Shown piece after piece: positions 7,932 to 16,128 of a DNA stretch of 64,000 nucleotides. The notes beneath the pieces were generated by a model that saw only the letters and a list, made by a program, of their open reading frames with translations, searched no databases and was not told the DNA's origin. A program made the position numbers and the translations under genes. Numbering within the stretch: the first letter of the stretch is position 1; the number at the start of each line of letters is the position of its first letter. Source of the stretch: a bacterium (lineage in GTDB: Bacteria > Actinomycetota > Thermoleophilia > Solirubrobacterales > Solirubrobacteraceae); NCBI GenBank assembly GCA_021323635.1, contig JAJPKQ010000041.1, positions 120,253-184,252 on the forward strand, given 5' to 3'.

Positions 7932-8459
7932 ATGGAGGCCCGAGCGCGCAAAGCCGACCGCAATCGCCGGCAGCGCCGGATCATTCGGCACCTCGCAGAT
8001 TTTCCACGCCAGTACGCGGCGCTGGAGCACGCGATGTTGGCGTTCGGAGAAAGCTTCGACTTGCACGAATTCAAGAAGGCCTTCAACACTAACGAGGACA
8101 TCGACGCTTACAATCGCGTGCAGGCGCTCGAGCGCGCACTGGGTCGCGTCCAGAACTTCATCGCAGACCTTGCTCAGGACGGCGTCAAGCTCGCCCAGCT
8201 GCCGTCCGCCCCCGACCAGCACATCTCGCCGACAAACAAGGCATTCGCCGCTCTACATCAAGCGGGCGTGATCAGCGGCCAGCTCCGCAAGCGCCTGATG
8301 AGGGCACAGGAGGCGCGCTCCGTGATCGAGCATGGCTACATCGAGACCTCCGCCAGCCAAGTCCACGCAGCCGCTGTGCTGATCCACTCCTGCGCGCGCG
8401 ACTTCATCGTGCCCTACCGCGGCTGGATCGAGACGTACCTCGACGACTTGGACGGCTAA
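7932..8459 (+). CDS. hepT: HepT-type HEPN RNase toxin
   Basis: 175 residues, mostly helical, and the second gene of a toxin-antitoxin pair with mntA. The HEPN active-site motif RX4HXY is present as RSVIEHGY (R129, H134, Y136); Y136 would be the residue AMPylated by MntA. Family role: HepT degrades RNA when released, arresting growth or protecting from phage. The basic N-terminus (MEARARKADRNRRQRR) is unlike typical short HepT proteins, and the protein is about 30 residues longer than usual. It starts with ATG nine bases after the mntA stop. Base composition is AT-richer than the chromosome around it. Confidence 0.82.
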   Translation: MEARARKADRNRRQRRIIRHLADFPRQYAALEHAMLAFGESFDLHEFKKAFNTNEDIDAYNRVQALERALGRVQNFIADLAQDGVKLAQLPSAPDQHISPTNKAFAALHQAGVISGQLRKRLMRAQEARSVIEHGYIETSASQVHAAAVLIHSCARDFIVPYRGWIETYLDDLDG

Positions 8460-8583
8460 AAGTCGATCGGGGTGGCGCGCCGGCTCTCTGGCCAGCAACG
8501 CCAGCAAGTCGCGCAAGAGGCTCGCGCTGGAAGACGGCGGCTGGCGCTCGAGCCGCTGCTCCACCCAGAAGACCCCGCCAGTG

Positions 8584-8672
8584 CAGTGGATCGCCTCGGT
8601 CGGCGCCGATCCCCGGCCTGCGCGCGGCGCGAGGCGCTCTGCCGCTATGAGCGCGCGCGCTTGCGGAGCTAG
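8584..8672 (+). pseudogene. Degenerate copy of the photolyase 3' end
   Basis: Bases 8584-8614 match photolyase bases 6977-7007 with two mismatches (the WQWIASVG segment), and 8616-8661 match 7211-7256 with few mismatches (the ACARREALCRYERAR segment). The 200 bases between these two in the true gene are missing here. The copy ends at a TAG (8670-8672) soon after RYERAR, which is probably how the ancestral photolyase ended. With the intact gene upstream, it brackets the mntA-hepT module. Confidence 0.8.
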
Positions 8673-8707
8673 ACTCCCGCGGCAGACACAAAGCAACCAC
8701 GGGAGTC
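8672..8707. terminator. Inverted repeat after the photolyase remnant
   Basis: An eight-base perfect stem (GACTCCCG/CGGGAGTC) with a 20-base loop directly follows the remnant stop codon. It may be the original terminator of the photolyase operon; no T-run follows. Confidence 0.4.
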
Positions 8708-8729
8708 GGGAACGAGGTCGATCGGCACG

Positions 8730-9647
8730 TTGGGCCACCGCAGCATCGCGTCAGTCGCAGCACTCTCCCTCGCCCTTGGCGCAAGCCCTGTGAGCGCAGG
8801 AGCAGCCCACCGCAGGGCGCAGGCAGCTGCCAGGATCCCGGTGCCCCTGCCCGGAGACTGGGAGGGCGGCGGCCCGCACGGCCTGCCGCTCTCCTTCGAG
8901 CTCACACGCCGCCACGGGCACCTCGTCGCAAGCAGCATCGCCGTCGGCTATCCGCAGTCCTGTCCCGCCGACGAGCGCGACGCCGAGGCCGTCGCGCTCA
9001 CCGACACCTCCTACGCCGGCCCCGGCGGCCTCCACTCCGCAGGCCCCTTCGAGCGCTCGAGCGCCGCCGTGCTCCCCGGTCGCGAGGCCGGCAGCTCCGC
9101 CACCACCTTCCTGACGATCATCACCGGGCGCTTCAGCAGCGCGCGCTCGGGGTGCTGCACACGCTGAGCAGCGCGCGCGTGCGCTGCGGCTGGCCTCAGC
9201 GCGAGCTCACCTGGCACGTTCACCGCGCCCGGCGCATCACGATGCCGGACGCAACCTGGCAGGCGGCGATCTGCGGCCCGAGGGTCACCGGCGGCAGGGT
9301 CACCCTCTCGGTCGCCGGCGAAGGCCGCGTGCTGAGCTCGATGCAGGCGGCCTTCACCTGCGCCTCCGGCCAGGAAGAAGGCAACGCGAACGTCGGCTCG
9401 ACGCCAGCGTATGAGCTGGTGCGCGCCGATGGCAGCTTCCTCTCGCCGCAGGTCGTGACCAGCATCGACGGGGTCAACGTCTCCTGGTCGGGCAGCTTCT
9501 CCGCCGCCGGCGCGCTGCAGGGCACGCTCACCACCTACGACCCCTGCACCAGGGCGGCCATCACCGCCACCTTCAGCGCCGCCGCGCCCTCCTCCCGACA
9601 ACCTCAGGCGCGCTCAGGCGCAGAGCGCTGCCGAGGGGAAGGGCTAG
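8730..9647 (+). pseudogene. Secreted protein gene with two compensating frameshifts
   Basis: A TTG start (GAGG about 12 bases upstream) opens a signal peptide (ASVAALSLALGASPVSA) and a domain starting GDWEGGGPHGLPLSFELT. Near 9147 the sense continues in another frame (GRFSSARS then GVLHTLSSARVRCG...LTWHVHR), giving a second copy of a similar all-beta repeat (TWQAAICGPRVTGGRVTLSVAG). Near 9590 it returns to the first frame, ending NLRRAQAQSAAEGKG and TAG at 9645-9647. That stop shares CTAG with the stop of the convergent lipoprotein gene, which supports it as the true end. The gene is either broken twice or contains two sequencing errors. Function unknown; exported. Confidence 0.5.
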
Positions 9648-10132
9648 CCCCGGTCGAGCGCCAGCGCGCGCAGCGCCTGCTGGCGACAGGCCCTGATCGC
9701 GGAGTCAAAGCGCGGGCTGCTGGTGCTCGTTGAGGTCGGCGCGCCGAGGGCGGGCACTCCCCTGCTGTTGCGGTGCGGCGGCGCGATGCTCACGCCGTGG
9801 CTTGTCATGCAGCTTGCGTAGGCGGCCATCGCGGCTTCAAGCTGCTTGTAGTGGGCAGCAAGCGAGATGCTTGACGTGACAGCGGCGCTTGACGTCACCA
9901 CGCTCGCGGAGGAGGTCTGCGCCCGCAGCGCGCTCGTGGTCCTGCTCGTGGCGCTCGCGCTCGTGCTGCCCGAGCCGCCGCAGCCCGCGATCGCGGCCCC
10001 TGCCGCCAGCAGCGCACAGGCACCGGCGAGGGCGCGCCTGGCCGATCGGCCTGGGCGCCGCCCACGCAGCGGGCGCACGACTCCCGAGCCTCCCCCGGGA
10101 TCGCTGAGGGTGCGGGCTGCTCCAATCCTCAT
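9644..10132 (-). CDS. Small lipoprotein
   Basis: 162 residues from the ATG at 10132. After a basic N-terminus comes a hydrophobic stretch and a lipobox ending AAIAGCGGSGS, followed by a Ser/Thr-rich linker and the segment AAYASCMTSHGVSIAPP plus a C-terminal ACRQQ. The pattern CMxxHGVxxxP followed by ACR is common in short actinobacterial lipoproteins of unknown function. It is predicted to be anchored on the outer face of the membrane. The stop codon interlocks with that of the converging frameshifted gene. Confidence 0.7.
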   Translation of the reverse strand: MRIGAARTLSDPGGGSGVVRPLRGRRPGRSARRALAGACALLAAGAAIAGCGGSGSTSASATSRTTSALRAQTSSASVVTSSAAVTSSISLAAHYKQLEAAMAAYASCMTSHGVSIAPPHRNSRGVPALGAPTSTSTSSPRFDSAIRACRQQALRALALDRG

Positions 10133-10228
10133 CGGCAGGGAATAGTAGCGATCTGCGCCCTGGCTGGCGTCGCCCGCCGGGGGTCGCGGCGGCGATCCGC
10201 ACCGCATCCCGCCGCGGATCGGATCACC

Positions 10229-13200
10229 TCACCCCACCATCACCGCCGTCGCCTCCGCGCTCGAGCTCCCGGAGACTTCGTTGGCACCCATGTTGCTGAG
10301 CAGTTCGCGCCACTGCTTGGGCACGACGATCGAGAAGGTGGCTTCGCTGACCCTCACCTCCTGCCCCGGCGTCACCGCAGACGGCGCGCTTGCGCTCATC
10401 GTCACCTGCGCGCTGCCGAGGCTGTTCACCGACCCCGGCGCAAGCACGCATTCGGCTGTATAGGTGGTCGAGTAGCGCTTGGCTGCTGCTGGCGCCGATG
10501 CGATCGGGATTTCCGCAAGCTGGATCGTCGCGGGCACTGAGCAGGCGACGAGCACGGGCCCGGCGACCGAGCTGCCCGACTTGTAGCCGGTCACGGTCGT
10601 CTGTATGCCCTTGCCAGTCGAGCGATATTCGCCTGATTTGAGCGTTTCGAAGGCCGGTCCCGGGGTCTGGATCTGAAGCTTGGCCGCTTCGCCCACCGAC
10701 CCGCTCACCAGGAGCGGCCCGAAGGAGAAGCCGCCTTCCTTGGGGATTGCGATCACCAGTTCGCTCCCTGACTGCACCGTCGCGTGAAGCGCAAGGGCGC
10801 CTTCAGGCGCGCTCATGCGGTAGCTGAAGCGATCGGCTGGGACGGGCGCGCTCAGCCCCTGCGGGGTCGCCACCCTCACATCGACTTCGCCCGCGCCGGG
10901 CGGCGCGGTGGCGGCGATCGATTCGCCGCTCGAGCTGACGCTGAAGTTTGTCGCAGCCTGAGTGCCAAAGCGCACTTCGCTTGCCTGCGCCAGATTAGAG
11001 CCGCTGATCGTGACGCTGCTCCCGCCCCCTTCAGGCCCGCTCGCGGGCGAGATCGAGCTGACCGTCGGGATCTGCACGTCCCGCAGCGCAAAGCCGTAGT
11101 GCTCGCCGGCGCTGATTGCGCTCACGCCTTCAAGGCCTGCCACTTCCACCGCCACGCGAGTGCACCCGGTCCATTCGGTGATGCAGTGTTCGGGGCCGTT
11201 GGTCTTTCCGTCGGCAAGCTCGCCGTCGAGGTTGTCGCCCCAGGCCATCACCTTGCCGGCCTTGGTCAGCGCCATGTCGTAGAAGCCTCCGGCGGAGATC
11301 GCGGTCACTTCTTCGCTGAGCCCCTTGACCGACACCGGGACGGCGCTGTAGTACTTGCTGCCGTCGCCGAGTTCGCCCATCGCGTTCCAGCCCCACGTCC
11401 GGACGGCGTGGCTCTTGGTCAGCGCCATGCCATCCGCATACCCGGCGGAGATCGCGATCACTTCGCCTTCAGCGATGTCCTGCACCTGGACGGGCACGTC
11501 CTGGTTGCCGCTGACGTTGGCGCCGAGATCGCCGCCGAAGTCCTCCCCCCAGGCCATCACGGTGCCGTTTTCAAGCAGCGCGTAGGAGTGGCTGCCGCCG
11601 GCCGCGATCGCCTTGACGTGCGCGAGCCCCTGGACGGGCGCCGGGGAGGCGTCGTACTGCCCTTCGCCCATCCTGCCGTCGCCCAGCTGGCCCCAGTCGT
11701 TCTCACCCCACGAGTACACGCTGCCGCCCTTCAGGAGCGCGAGGCTGAAGTCCCCGCCTGCGGCCACGGCGATCGCTTCTTCAGGCAGGCCCCCGACTTC
11801 CACCGGCGTGTCGCTGGCGGCGGTCGTGCCGTTGCCGAGCTGGCCGTACTGGTTGGCTCCCCAGGCGTAGACCTTGCCTTGGCGCAGCGCGACCGCATGT
11901 TCCTGCCCAGCTGCCAGCGCGCTCACGCCCGCCAGCTGCGCGGAGCAGGGCGCCTGCTCGCCCGGTGCGCAGACGGCGACGGGAGTGCTCTGAGACGCTT
12001 CCCCGCTCTTGCCGTCGCCAAGATCCCCTTCGCTGTTGGCGCCGAAGGCAAACACCCGCCCGCCTTCGCCAAGCTCCAGGGTCAGCAGGTCCCCGGCGGC
12101 AACCTGCGTGACGCCCGGCACTTCGCTTGAGCCGGCCACGTGCAGCTGCCCTTCAAGCGTCCCGTTGCCCAGTTCGCCGCGGTTGTTTGAGCCCCAGGCG
12201 AGGATCGGCGAGCGCTGGTAGACGTACCGGTCCGCGCTGCTCTTGGCAGTGGTGCCGCCGCCGGTGGTCACGCTCACATCGACCGTGCCCGAGCCCGCGG
12301 GTGCCACCGCGCTGATCGACGTCGGCGAGGTGACGAGGAAGCTGCGCGCGCTCTTGGCGCCGAACTTGACCGATTCCACCTTCTGGAAGCCTTCGCCGTA
12401 GATCGTCACCGCCGAACCCGCGGCTTCAGGGCCCGACTGGGGCGAGAGGCCCGTCAGGACCGGTGTCGCCAGGTAGAGGAAGGCGCTGCCGGGACCCGTC
12501 GCGCTGGTTCCGGCGCCCGTCCTGACCGTCACATACACTTCGCCGCTTCCGGCCGGCGCCACCGCGGTGAGTTCCGTCGGCGAGAGCACATCGACTTCCG
12601 TTGCCTGCGCGCCGCCGAAGTACACCGCCTGCACTTCTTCGAAGTGTTCGCCTACGATCGTCACCTTGCGTCCGCCGGCGAGCGGCCCCGATTCGGGTGT
12701 CACCCGGCTCACCACCGCAGAGCCGTAGTAGAAGCGGTCCGCTTCGCTCGTCGCGCTGGTGCCTGCGGGGTTGCGCACCGTCACGTCTACCGTCCCCTTG
12801 CCCGGCGGCGCGGTCGCTTCGATGATGCTCGCTCCGACAAAATGGATGTTCGAGGCCTCGGCGCTCCCAAACCAGACACTTTCGGCCTGGTCCAGATGTT
12901 CGCCCACAATCTTCACATTTGTGCCGCCCGATTCAGCCCCGCTCCGCGGGCTGATGGAGCTGATCGACGGCAGATACCAGAAGCTATCGCTCGACCCACC
13001 GCCCTGTTCGGTGACTATGCCGTCGATCGTGGGGGAGGTGCCGGCTGGCGTCGTGACCGTGACGTTCACAGAGCTGACGCCATCGGCCGAAGGCTCGCTG
13101 ACCGCCGTGATCGAGCTGCTAGATGTAACTGTGAAACAGGGGGACGCGGAGACTTCGCAGCTGTGCTCCACTCGCGGGCCGAAGGCAACGGCGCTCGCGC

Positions 13201-15205
13201 CGCTGAGGTTCGTACCGGTGATCGTGACCGTCGTGCCGCCGCCACCCGGGCCGCCGACGGGTGACAGCGACGTCACAGCGGGATAGTCGCCGTAGCTGTA
13301 GGTGGCGTCCGCGGTCGGCTTGGAGGTCCCGCTCGCGGTCACGACGCTCACGCTCACCGTGCCGCTGCCTTCGCCGGGCGGAGCTTCCACGAGCATCCTG
13401 CTGTCTTCGACCACATCCTTGATCGTCGCGCGCCTAGTGCCAAATCGCACTTCCGTTGCGCCATCAAGCCCCGACCCCTCTATTGCGACGGTACCTCCGC
13501 CGCCGATCGGCCCCTGATCGGGATAGAGAGCGACCACGCTGGGTGAAAGCGGCGCTTCGAGCGCCGGTGAGGCGCATTCGATGTACGGCGAGGGCAGGCT
13601 GCACTGATTCCCCGACTGGCTGCCGATGATGAGCGGTTCGACCAGGGGCGGATATTCGCCTTCCTTTTCCGGGGCCTTCGCGTTGATGTACGGGGCGGGC
13701 AGCGATTCGCCGAAGTCATTGCCTGTGAACCGGTTTTCGCCGACCTGCAGCGGCTCTTCGAGCGCCGATTCGCTCCAGGGCGTCATGAACACCGAGTTGT
13801 TCCAGATATGCCATCCACCCGCGACCAGCCGGTTGCCTTCAAAGGTGTTCCTGTAGAGATAGTTCCTCGGTTCGGCTTCGCCCTGGGGGTTCTTGGCAAG
13901 TTCTTTTCTGGAGCCGGCCAGCACGACCAGCGAGCCCGAATGAGCGACGGTGTTGCCGCTGAAGACGTCTTCGAGGTAGCTCGTTGCCCAGTACGAGCAG
14001 AACCCCGTCGCCCAGGCATTGTCGATCACATTGTTGATGAACCTGTCGTGAGCGGCGAGGCCCGTCGACTCGAATCCGCAGTCAAACGAGCTCAGGAGCT
14101 GGTTGTTTGCAATCGTGTCTTCCGCGTCCGACCTGGTCAGCATCACGTCGTCGGCGCCCACCGAGCCTTCTGGATACCAATGCCGCTTGAGCCCCGCTTC
14201 ATAGCCCTTGAGGTTTGAGTCTCCATCGATGCTGTTGCCGTCCACGGTGTCCTTTGTGCTGTACTGAAATTCGAACGGCTCGCCCGCGCCCTGGCCCGGC
14301 TGTGTCAGCGTGTTGAAGCCGAAGTAGTCTTCCGTTGAGCGCACCTGACCAAGCGTCGCGTTGGTGAACGTGTTGCTGTCGAACGCCACTTTGCTGTCTT
14401 CGCTCAGCGATACGCCGTCCGTCCCGCTGCCGGCGCCGAACGCATCATTCGCGAAGGTGCCGGCGGAGCTGTTAACGACGCTAGCCAGGAGGGCGTTGCT
14501 GTATAGCGCTTCCGGGTTGTAGAAACTGCAGTTGGCAATGAGAAAGCCGGTCACGTCTTTGAGCTTGAGCAAGTCTCCGAACCCGTTCGTGGTTGGTTCG
14601 TCAGTGATGCTGTGATTGGCGCATTCGAGGCTGACGCCTTGCGCTGATTCAAACGTGATGCAGCTCTGGCTCGGCGGCATCACCAAATCGCTTCCCAGCA
14701 CGTAGTGCCCTGCACCCAGCGGCGTCGACTGGCAGCCTTCGATTGTGCTCGCCGCGCTTGCGGTCTGCACTTCCAGCGGTTGGCTGGCGGGGCTGCGATT
14801 GCTGCCGGCCAATGCCACCACACTGAAAGAGCGCTTGGCCCCAGGGCTGAGACCTGTGACCAGGAGGTTGGTCGTGTATCCGTCGGTCGTTGCGATCCGC
14901 GCGCCTTCCTCGAGCACTTCGTAGCCGCTGATCGCTTCTCCTGCTCCAGGCGTCGCGGCCTGCCAGGAGAGCGCAACATCGCTCAGGCCTTCGGTTGCTC
15001 GCAGCCCGGACGGCGCTGTCGGTTGGGCGCTGGCCGCCGCAGGAAGCGCGAGCGATGCGAGCGCCGCCAAGAGCAGCGCCGGACGCGCAAGGCCCCGCTG
15101 AGCAGCATTGCGACTGCGTCGTGCCTGCTTGGCATGCCGGCGGGCTATGCGAGCCCCGCCTTCCGTCGGTCGCGCAGGCTGGTGCAATGGTGATATAGCC
15201 GTCAC
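10229..15205 (-). CDS. Very large secreted protein: Fn3, beta-helix, IPT/TIG and RCC1 repeats, DUF6801-like tail
   Basis: About 1658 residues from a GTG at 15205, chosen because GGGAGG lies seven bases upstream; an ATG at 15226 is in frame but has no ribosome-binding site. Order of parts: signal peptide (LLLAALASLALPAAASAQ); a fibronectin-III-like domain (PSGLRATEG..ALSW); a right-handed beta-helix of the pectate-lyase/NosD type (repeated N-x-x-x-G/N turns such as NTFTNATLGQ, NNQLLSS); about six IPT/TIG domains (SGPxxGGxxVTIxGxxF); seven RCC1-type repeats (AWGxNxxGQLGxG); another TIG; and a C-terminal domain beginning YTAECVLAPG. It should act outside the cell, probably as a surface adhesin or carbohydrate-interacting protein. 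Paralogous to the gene at 16129-18495. Confidence 0.85.
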   Translation of the reverse strand: MTAISPLHQPARPTEGGARIARRHAKQARRSRNAAQRGLARPALLLAALASLALPAAASAQPTAPSGLRATEGLSDVALSWQAATPGAGEAISGYEVLEEGARIATTDGYTTNLLVTGLSPGAKRSFSVVALAGSNRSPASQPLEVQTASAASTIEGCQSTPLGAGHYVLGSDLVMPPSQSCITFESAQGVSLECANHSITDEPTTNGFGDLLKLKDVTGFLIANCSFYNPEALYSNALLASVVNSSAGTFANDAFGAGSGTDGVSLSEDSKVAFDSNTFTNATLGQVRSTEDYFGFNTLTQPGQGAGEPFEFQYSTKDTVDGNSIDGDSNLKGYEAGLKRHWYPEGSVGADDVMLTRSDAEDTIANNQLLSSFDCGFESTGLAAHDRFINNVIDNAWATGFCSYWATSYLEDVFSGNTVAHSGSLVVLAGSRKELAKNPQGEAEPRNYLYRNTFEGNRLVAGGWHIWNNSVFMTPWSESALEEPLQVGENRFTGNDFGESLPAPYINAKAPEKEGEYPPLVEPLIIGSQSGNQCSLPSPYIECASPALEAPLSPSVVALYPDQGPIGGGGTVAIEGSGLDGATEVRFGTRRATIKDVVEDSRMLVEAPPGEGSGTVSVSVVTASGTSKPTADATYSYGDYPAVTSLSPVGGPGGGGTTVTITGTNLSGASAVAFGPRVEHSCEVSASPCFTVTSSSSITAVSEPSADGVSSVNVTVTTPAGTSPTIDGIVTEQGGGSSDSFWYLPSISSISPRSGAESGGTNVKIVGEHLDQAESVWFGSAEASNIHFVGASIIEATAPPGKGTVDVTVRNPAGTSATSEADRFYYGSAVVSRVTPESGPLAGGRKVTIVGEHFEEVQAVYFGGAQATEVDVLSPTELTAVAPAGSGEVYVTVRTGAGTSATGPGSAFLYLATPVLTGLSPQSGPEAAGSAVTIYGEGFQKVESVKFGAKSARSFLVTSPTSISAVAPAGSGTVDVSVTTGGGTTAKSSADRYVYQRSPILAWGSNNRGELGNGTLEGQLHVAGSSEVPGVTQVAAGDLLTLELGEGGRVFAFGANSEGDLGDGKSGEASQSTPVAVCAPGEQAPCSAQLAGVSALAAGQEHAVALRQGKVYAWGANQYGQLGNGTTAASDTPVEVGGLPEEAIAVAAGGDFSLALLKGGSVYSWGENDWGQLGDGRMGEGQYDASPAPVQGLAHVKAIAAGGSHSYALLENGTVMAWGEDFGGDLGANVSGNQDVPVQVQDIAEGEVIAISAGYADGMALTKSHAVRTWGWNAMGELGDGSKYYSAVPVSVKGLSEEVTAISAGGFYDMALTKAGKVMAWGDNLDGELADGKTNGPEHCITEWTGCTRVAVEVAGLEGVSAISAGEHYGFALRDVQIPTVSSISPASGPEGGGSSVTISGSNLAQASEVRFGTQAATNFSVSSSGESIAATAPPGAGEVDVRVATPQGLSAPVPADRFSYRMSAPEGALALHATVQSGSELVIAIPKEGGFSFGPLLVSGSVGEAAKLQIQTPGPAFETLKSGEYRSTGKGIQTTVTGYKSGSSVAGPVLVACSVPATIQLAEIPIASAPAAAKRYSTTYTAECVLAPGSVNSLGSAQVTMSASAPSAVTPGQEVRVSEATFSIVVPKQWRELLSNMGANEVSGSSSAEATAVMVG

Positions 15206-15337
15206 AGTGCCGCCTCCCGGTCGCATGCCGTGCAGCGCAGCCGCGCCGGACATGTTGTGCATTGCGCAGAGATTAGTCGCGTCGGGGCCAACCACATGCG
15301 CCAAAGTGGTGTACGGGCGCCGCCTTGATGCGCCAAT

Positions 15338-15353
15338 CCGGTGCGCGCACCGG
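15338..15353. repeat. Perfect 16-bp palindrome upstream of the large RCC1 gene
   Basis: CCGGTGCGCGCACCGG is a perfect palindrome 130 bases upstream of the GTG start at 15205. Nearby, CCAAAGTGGTG at 15301 recurs inverted at about 18663-18673, upstream of the paralogous RCC1 gene. The palindrome could be an operator. The leftward promoter here is not obvious. Confidence 0.35.
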
Positions 15354-15398
15354 CGCACAGACCGGTTGACACCCCAGAGCGCTCCCAGCCCCGTCGCC

Positions 15399-15843
15399 TC
15401 AAGCCAGCACCGCCAGCTTCACCACCGTGTCACCGACGGCGATGTATGCGTAGCCGCCGCTCGCGGCAAGCCCACCGCGGTAGTAGTGGCCGCCGCCAAA
15501 GCTCGTCATGTATTGGCCGCGGGCGTCGGCTCCTGCACGCGGGCGTCGTTGTAGTTGTCGATCGCCCAGAGGTTGCCGGCGGCGCGAGCGCGCAGGCTGC
15601 TGTCCCTGTTGCTTCTGCGAGCCCCGCCCCCGCGGCCACCAGCGCGCCCTCACCCCCGTGCGGACGCAGGGACACCCGAGCGGCGGGCGCGCCTGCGCCC
15701 GCCGCCGCGATCAGACGAGCAGACGGCGTACCAAGGGGAAGCGCTGCCGCCGCCAATGCGCCGCAGGTCGGGAGCCGCTGCCGGCGCAGGGCACTAGCCG
15801 CTCGCAGCACCTGAGCGAGCAAAAGCAGGGCGATGCGGCTCAT
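15399..15843 (-). pseudogene. Decayed secreted beta-propeller-like gene
   Basis: Three minus-strand frames each hold part of one sensible protein: a signal-like start MSRIALLLLAQVL (ATG at 15843), the segment AAGNLWAIDNYNDARVQ, and the end YMTSFGGGHYYRGGLAASGGYAYIAVGDTVVKLAVLA. The last two look like blades of an NHL/YVTN-type beta-propeller. The frame changes between segments show a gene broken by at least two indels. It sits in a 900-base stretch between the two RCC1 genes. Confidence 0.5.
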
Positions 15844-16015
15844 CGGGCTCGCTTCACCATTCCTGTGCCGCCGCCGCTCAGCGATGTGGAGCACGTCGGC
15901 TCGCCCCGAGCAGGACCGCCACTGCATTTCCAATCTCACTTGCGATGCTTACCGCCCGCAATCGCATGGGGTGCTCGAAAGTGGCGCGGCTCGCTTGAAT
16001 ATTGCGCCGAAGTGG

Positions 16016-16034
16016 CAGCCGCTGTGAGCGGCTG
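16016..16034. repeat. Perfect 8-bp hairpin
   Basis: CAGCCGCT-GTG-AGCGGCTG between the decayed gene and the terminator of the second RCC1 gene. The rest of 15844-16089 holds no gene that I can recognise. Confidence 0.35.
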
Positions 16035-16089
16035 GGTGAGCGGCCACCCCGTGCTGGCGCGCCCTGGCAGTGTGAGCTGCCTGCGGCGC

Positions 16090-16123
16090 GCTCCGCGCGG
16101 GCGCCGAAGCGCCCGCGCGGAGC
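16090..16123 (-). terminator. Strong palindromic terminator of the second RCC1 gene
   Basis: A perfect 15-base stem with a four-base loop starts five bases after the stop codon at 16129. There is no T-run, which is usual for strong GC hairpins in high-GC actinobacteria. Confidence 0.7.
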
Positions 16124-16128
16124 CTCCC

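Noticed and set aside
7211-8661. Direct repeats as attL/attR of an integrative element
   Set aside because: No integrase, recombinase or tRNA is present, and the right copy includes a second, non-contiguous photolyase piece, so duplication or recombination is a simpler explanation than site-specific integration.
8472-8672. A 66-residue plus-strand protein after hepT
   Set aside because: Its only recognisable part is the frame-matched photolyase remnant; it is better explained as a degenerate duplicate than as a gene.
10784-12130. Long plus-strand frame antisense to the RCC1 region
   Set aside because: Composition (Arg/His/Ala/Gly rich) and lack of any motif show it is a high-GC shadow of the minus-strand repeats.
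15364-15369. TTGACA on the plus strand as a rightward promoter
   Set aside because: No -10 box lies at 16-18 bp and only the minus-strand decayed gene follows.
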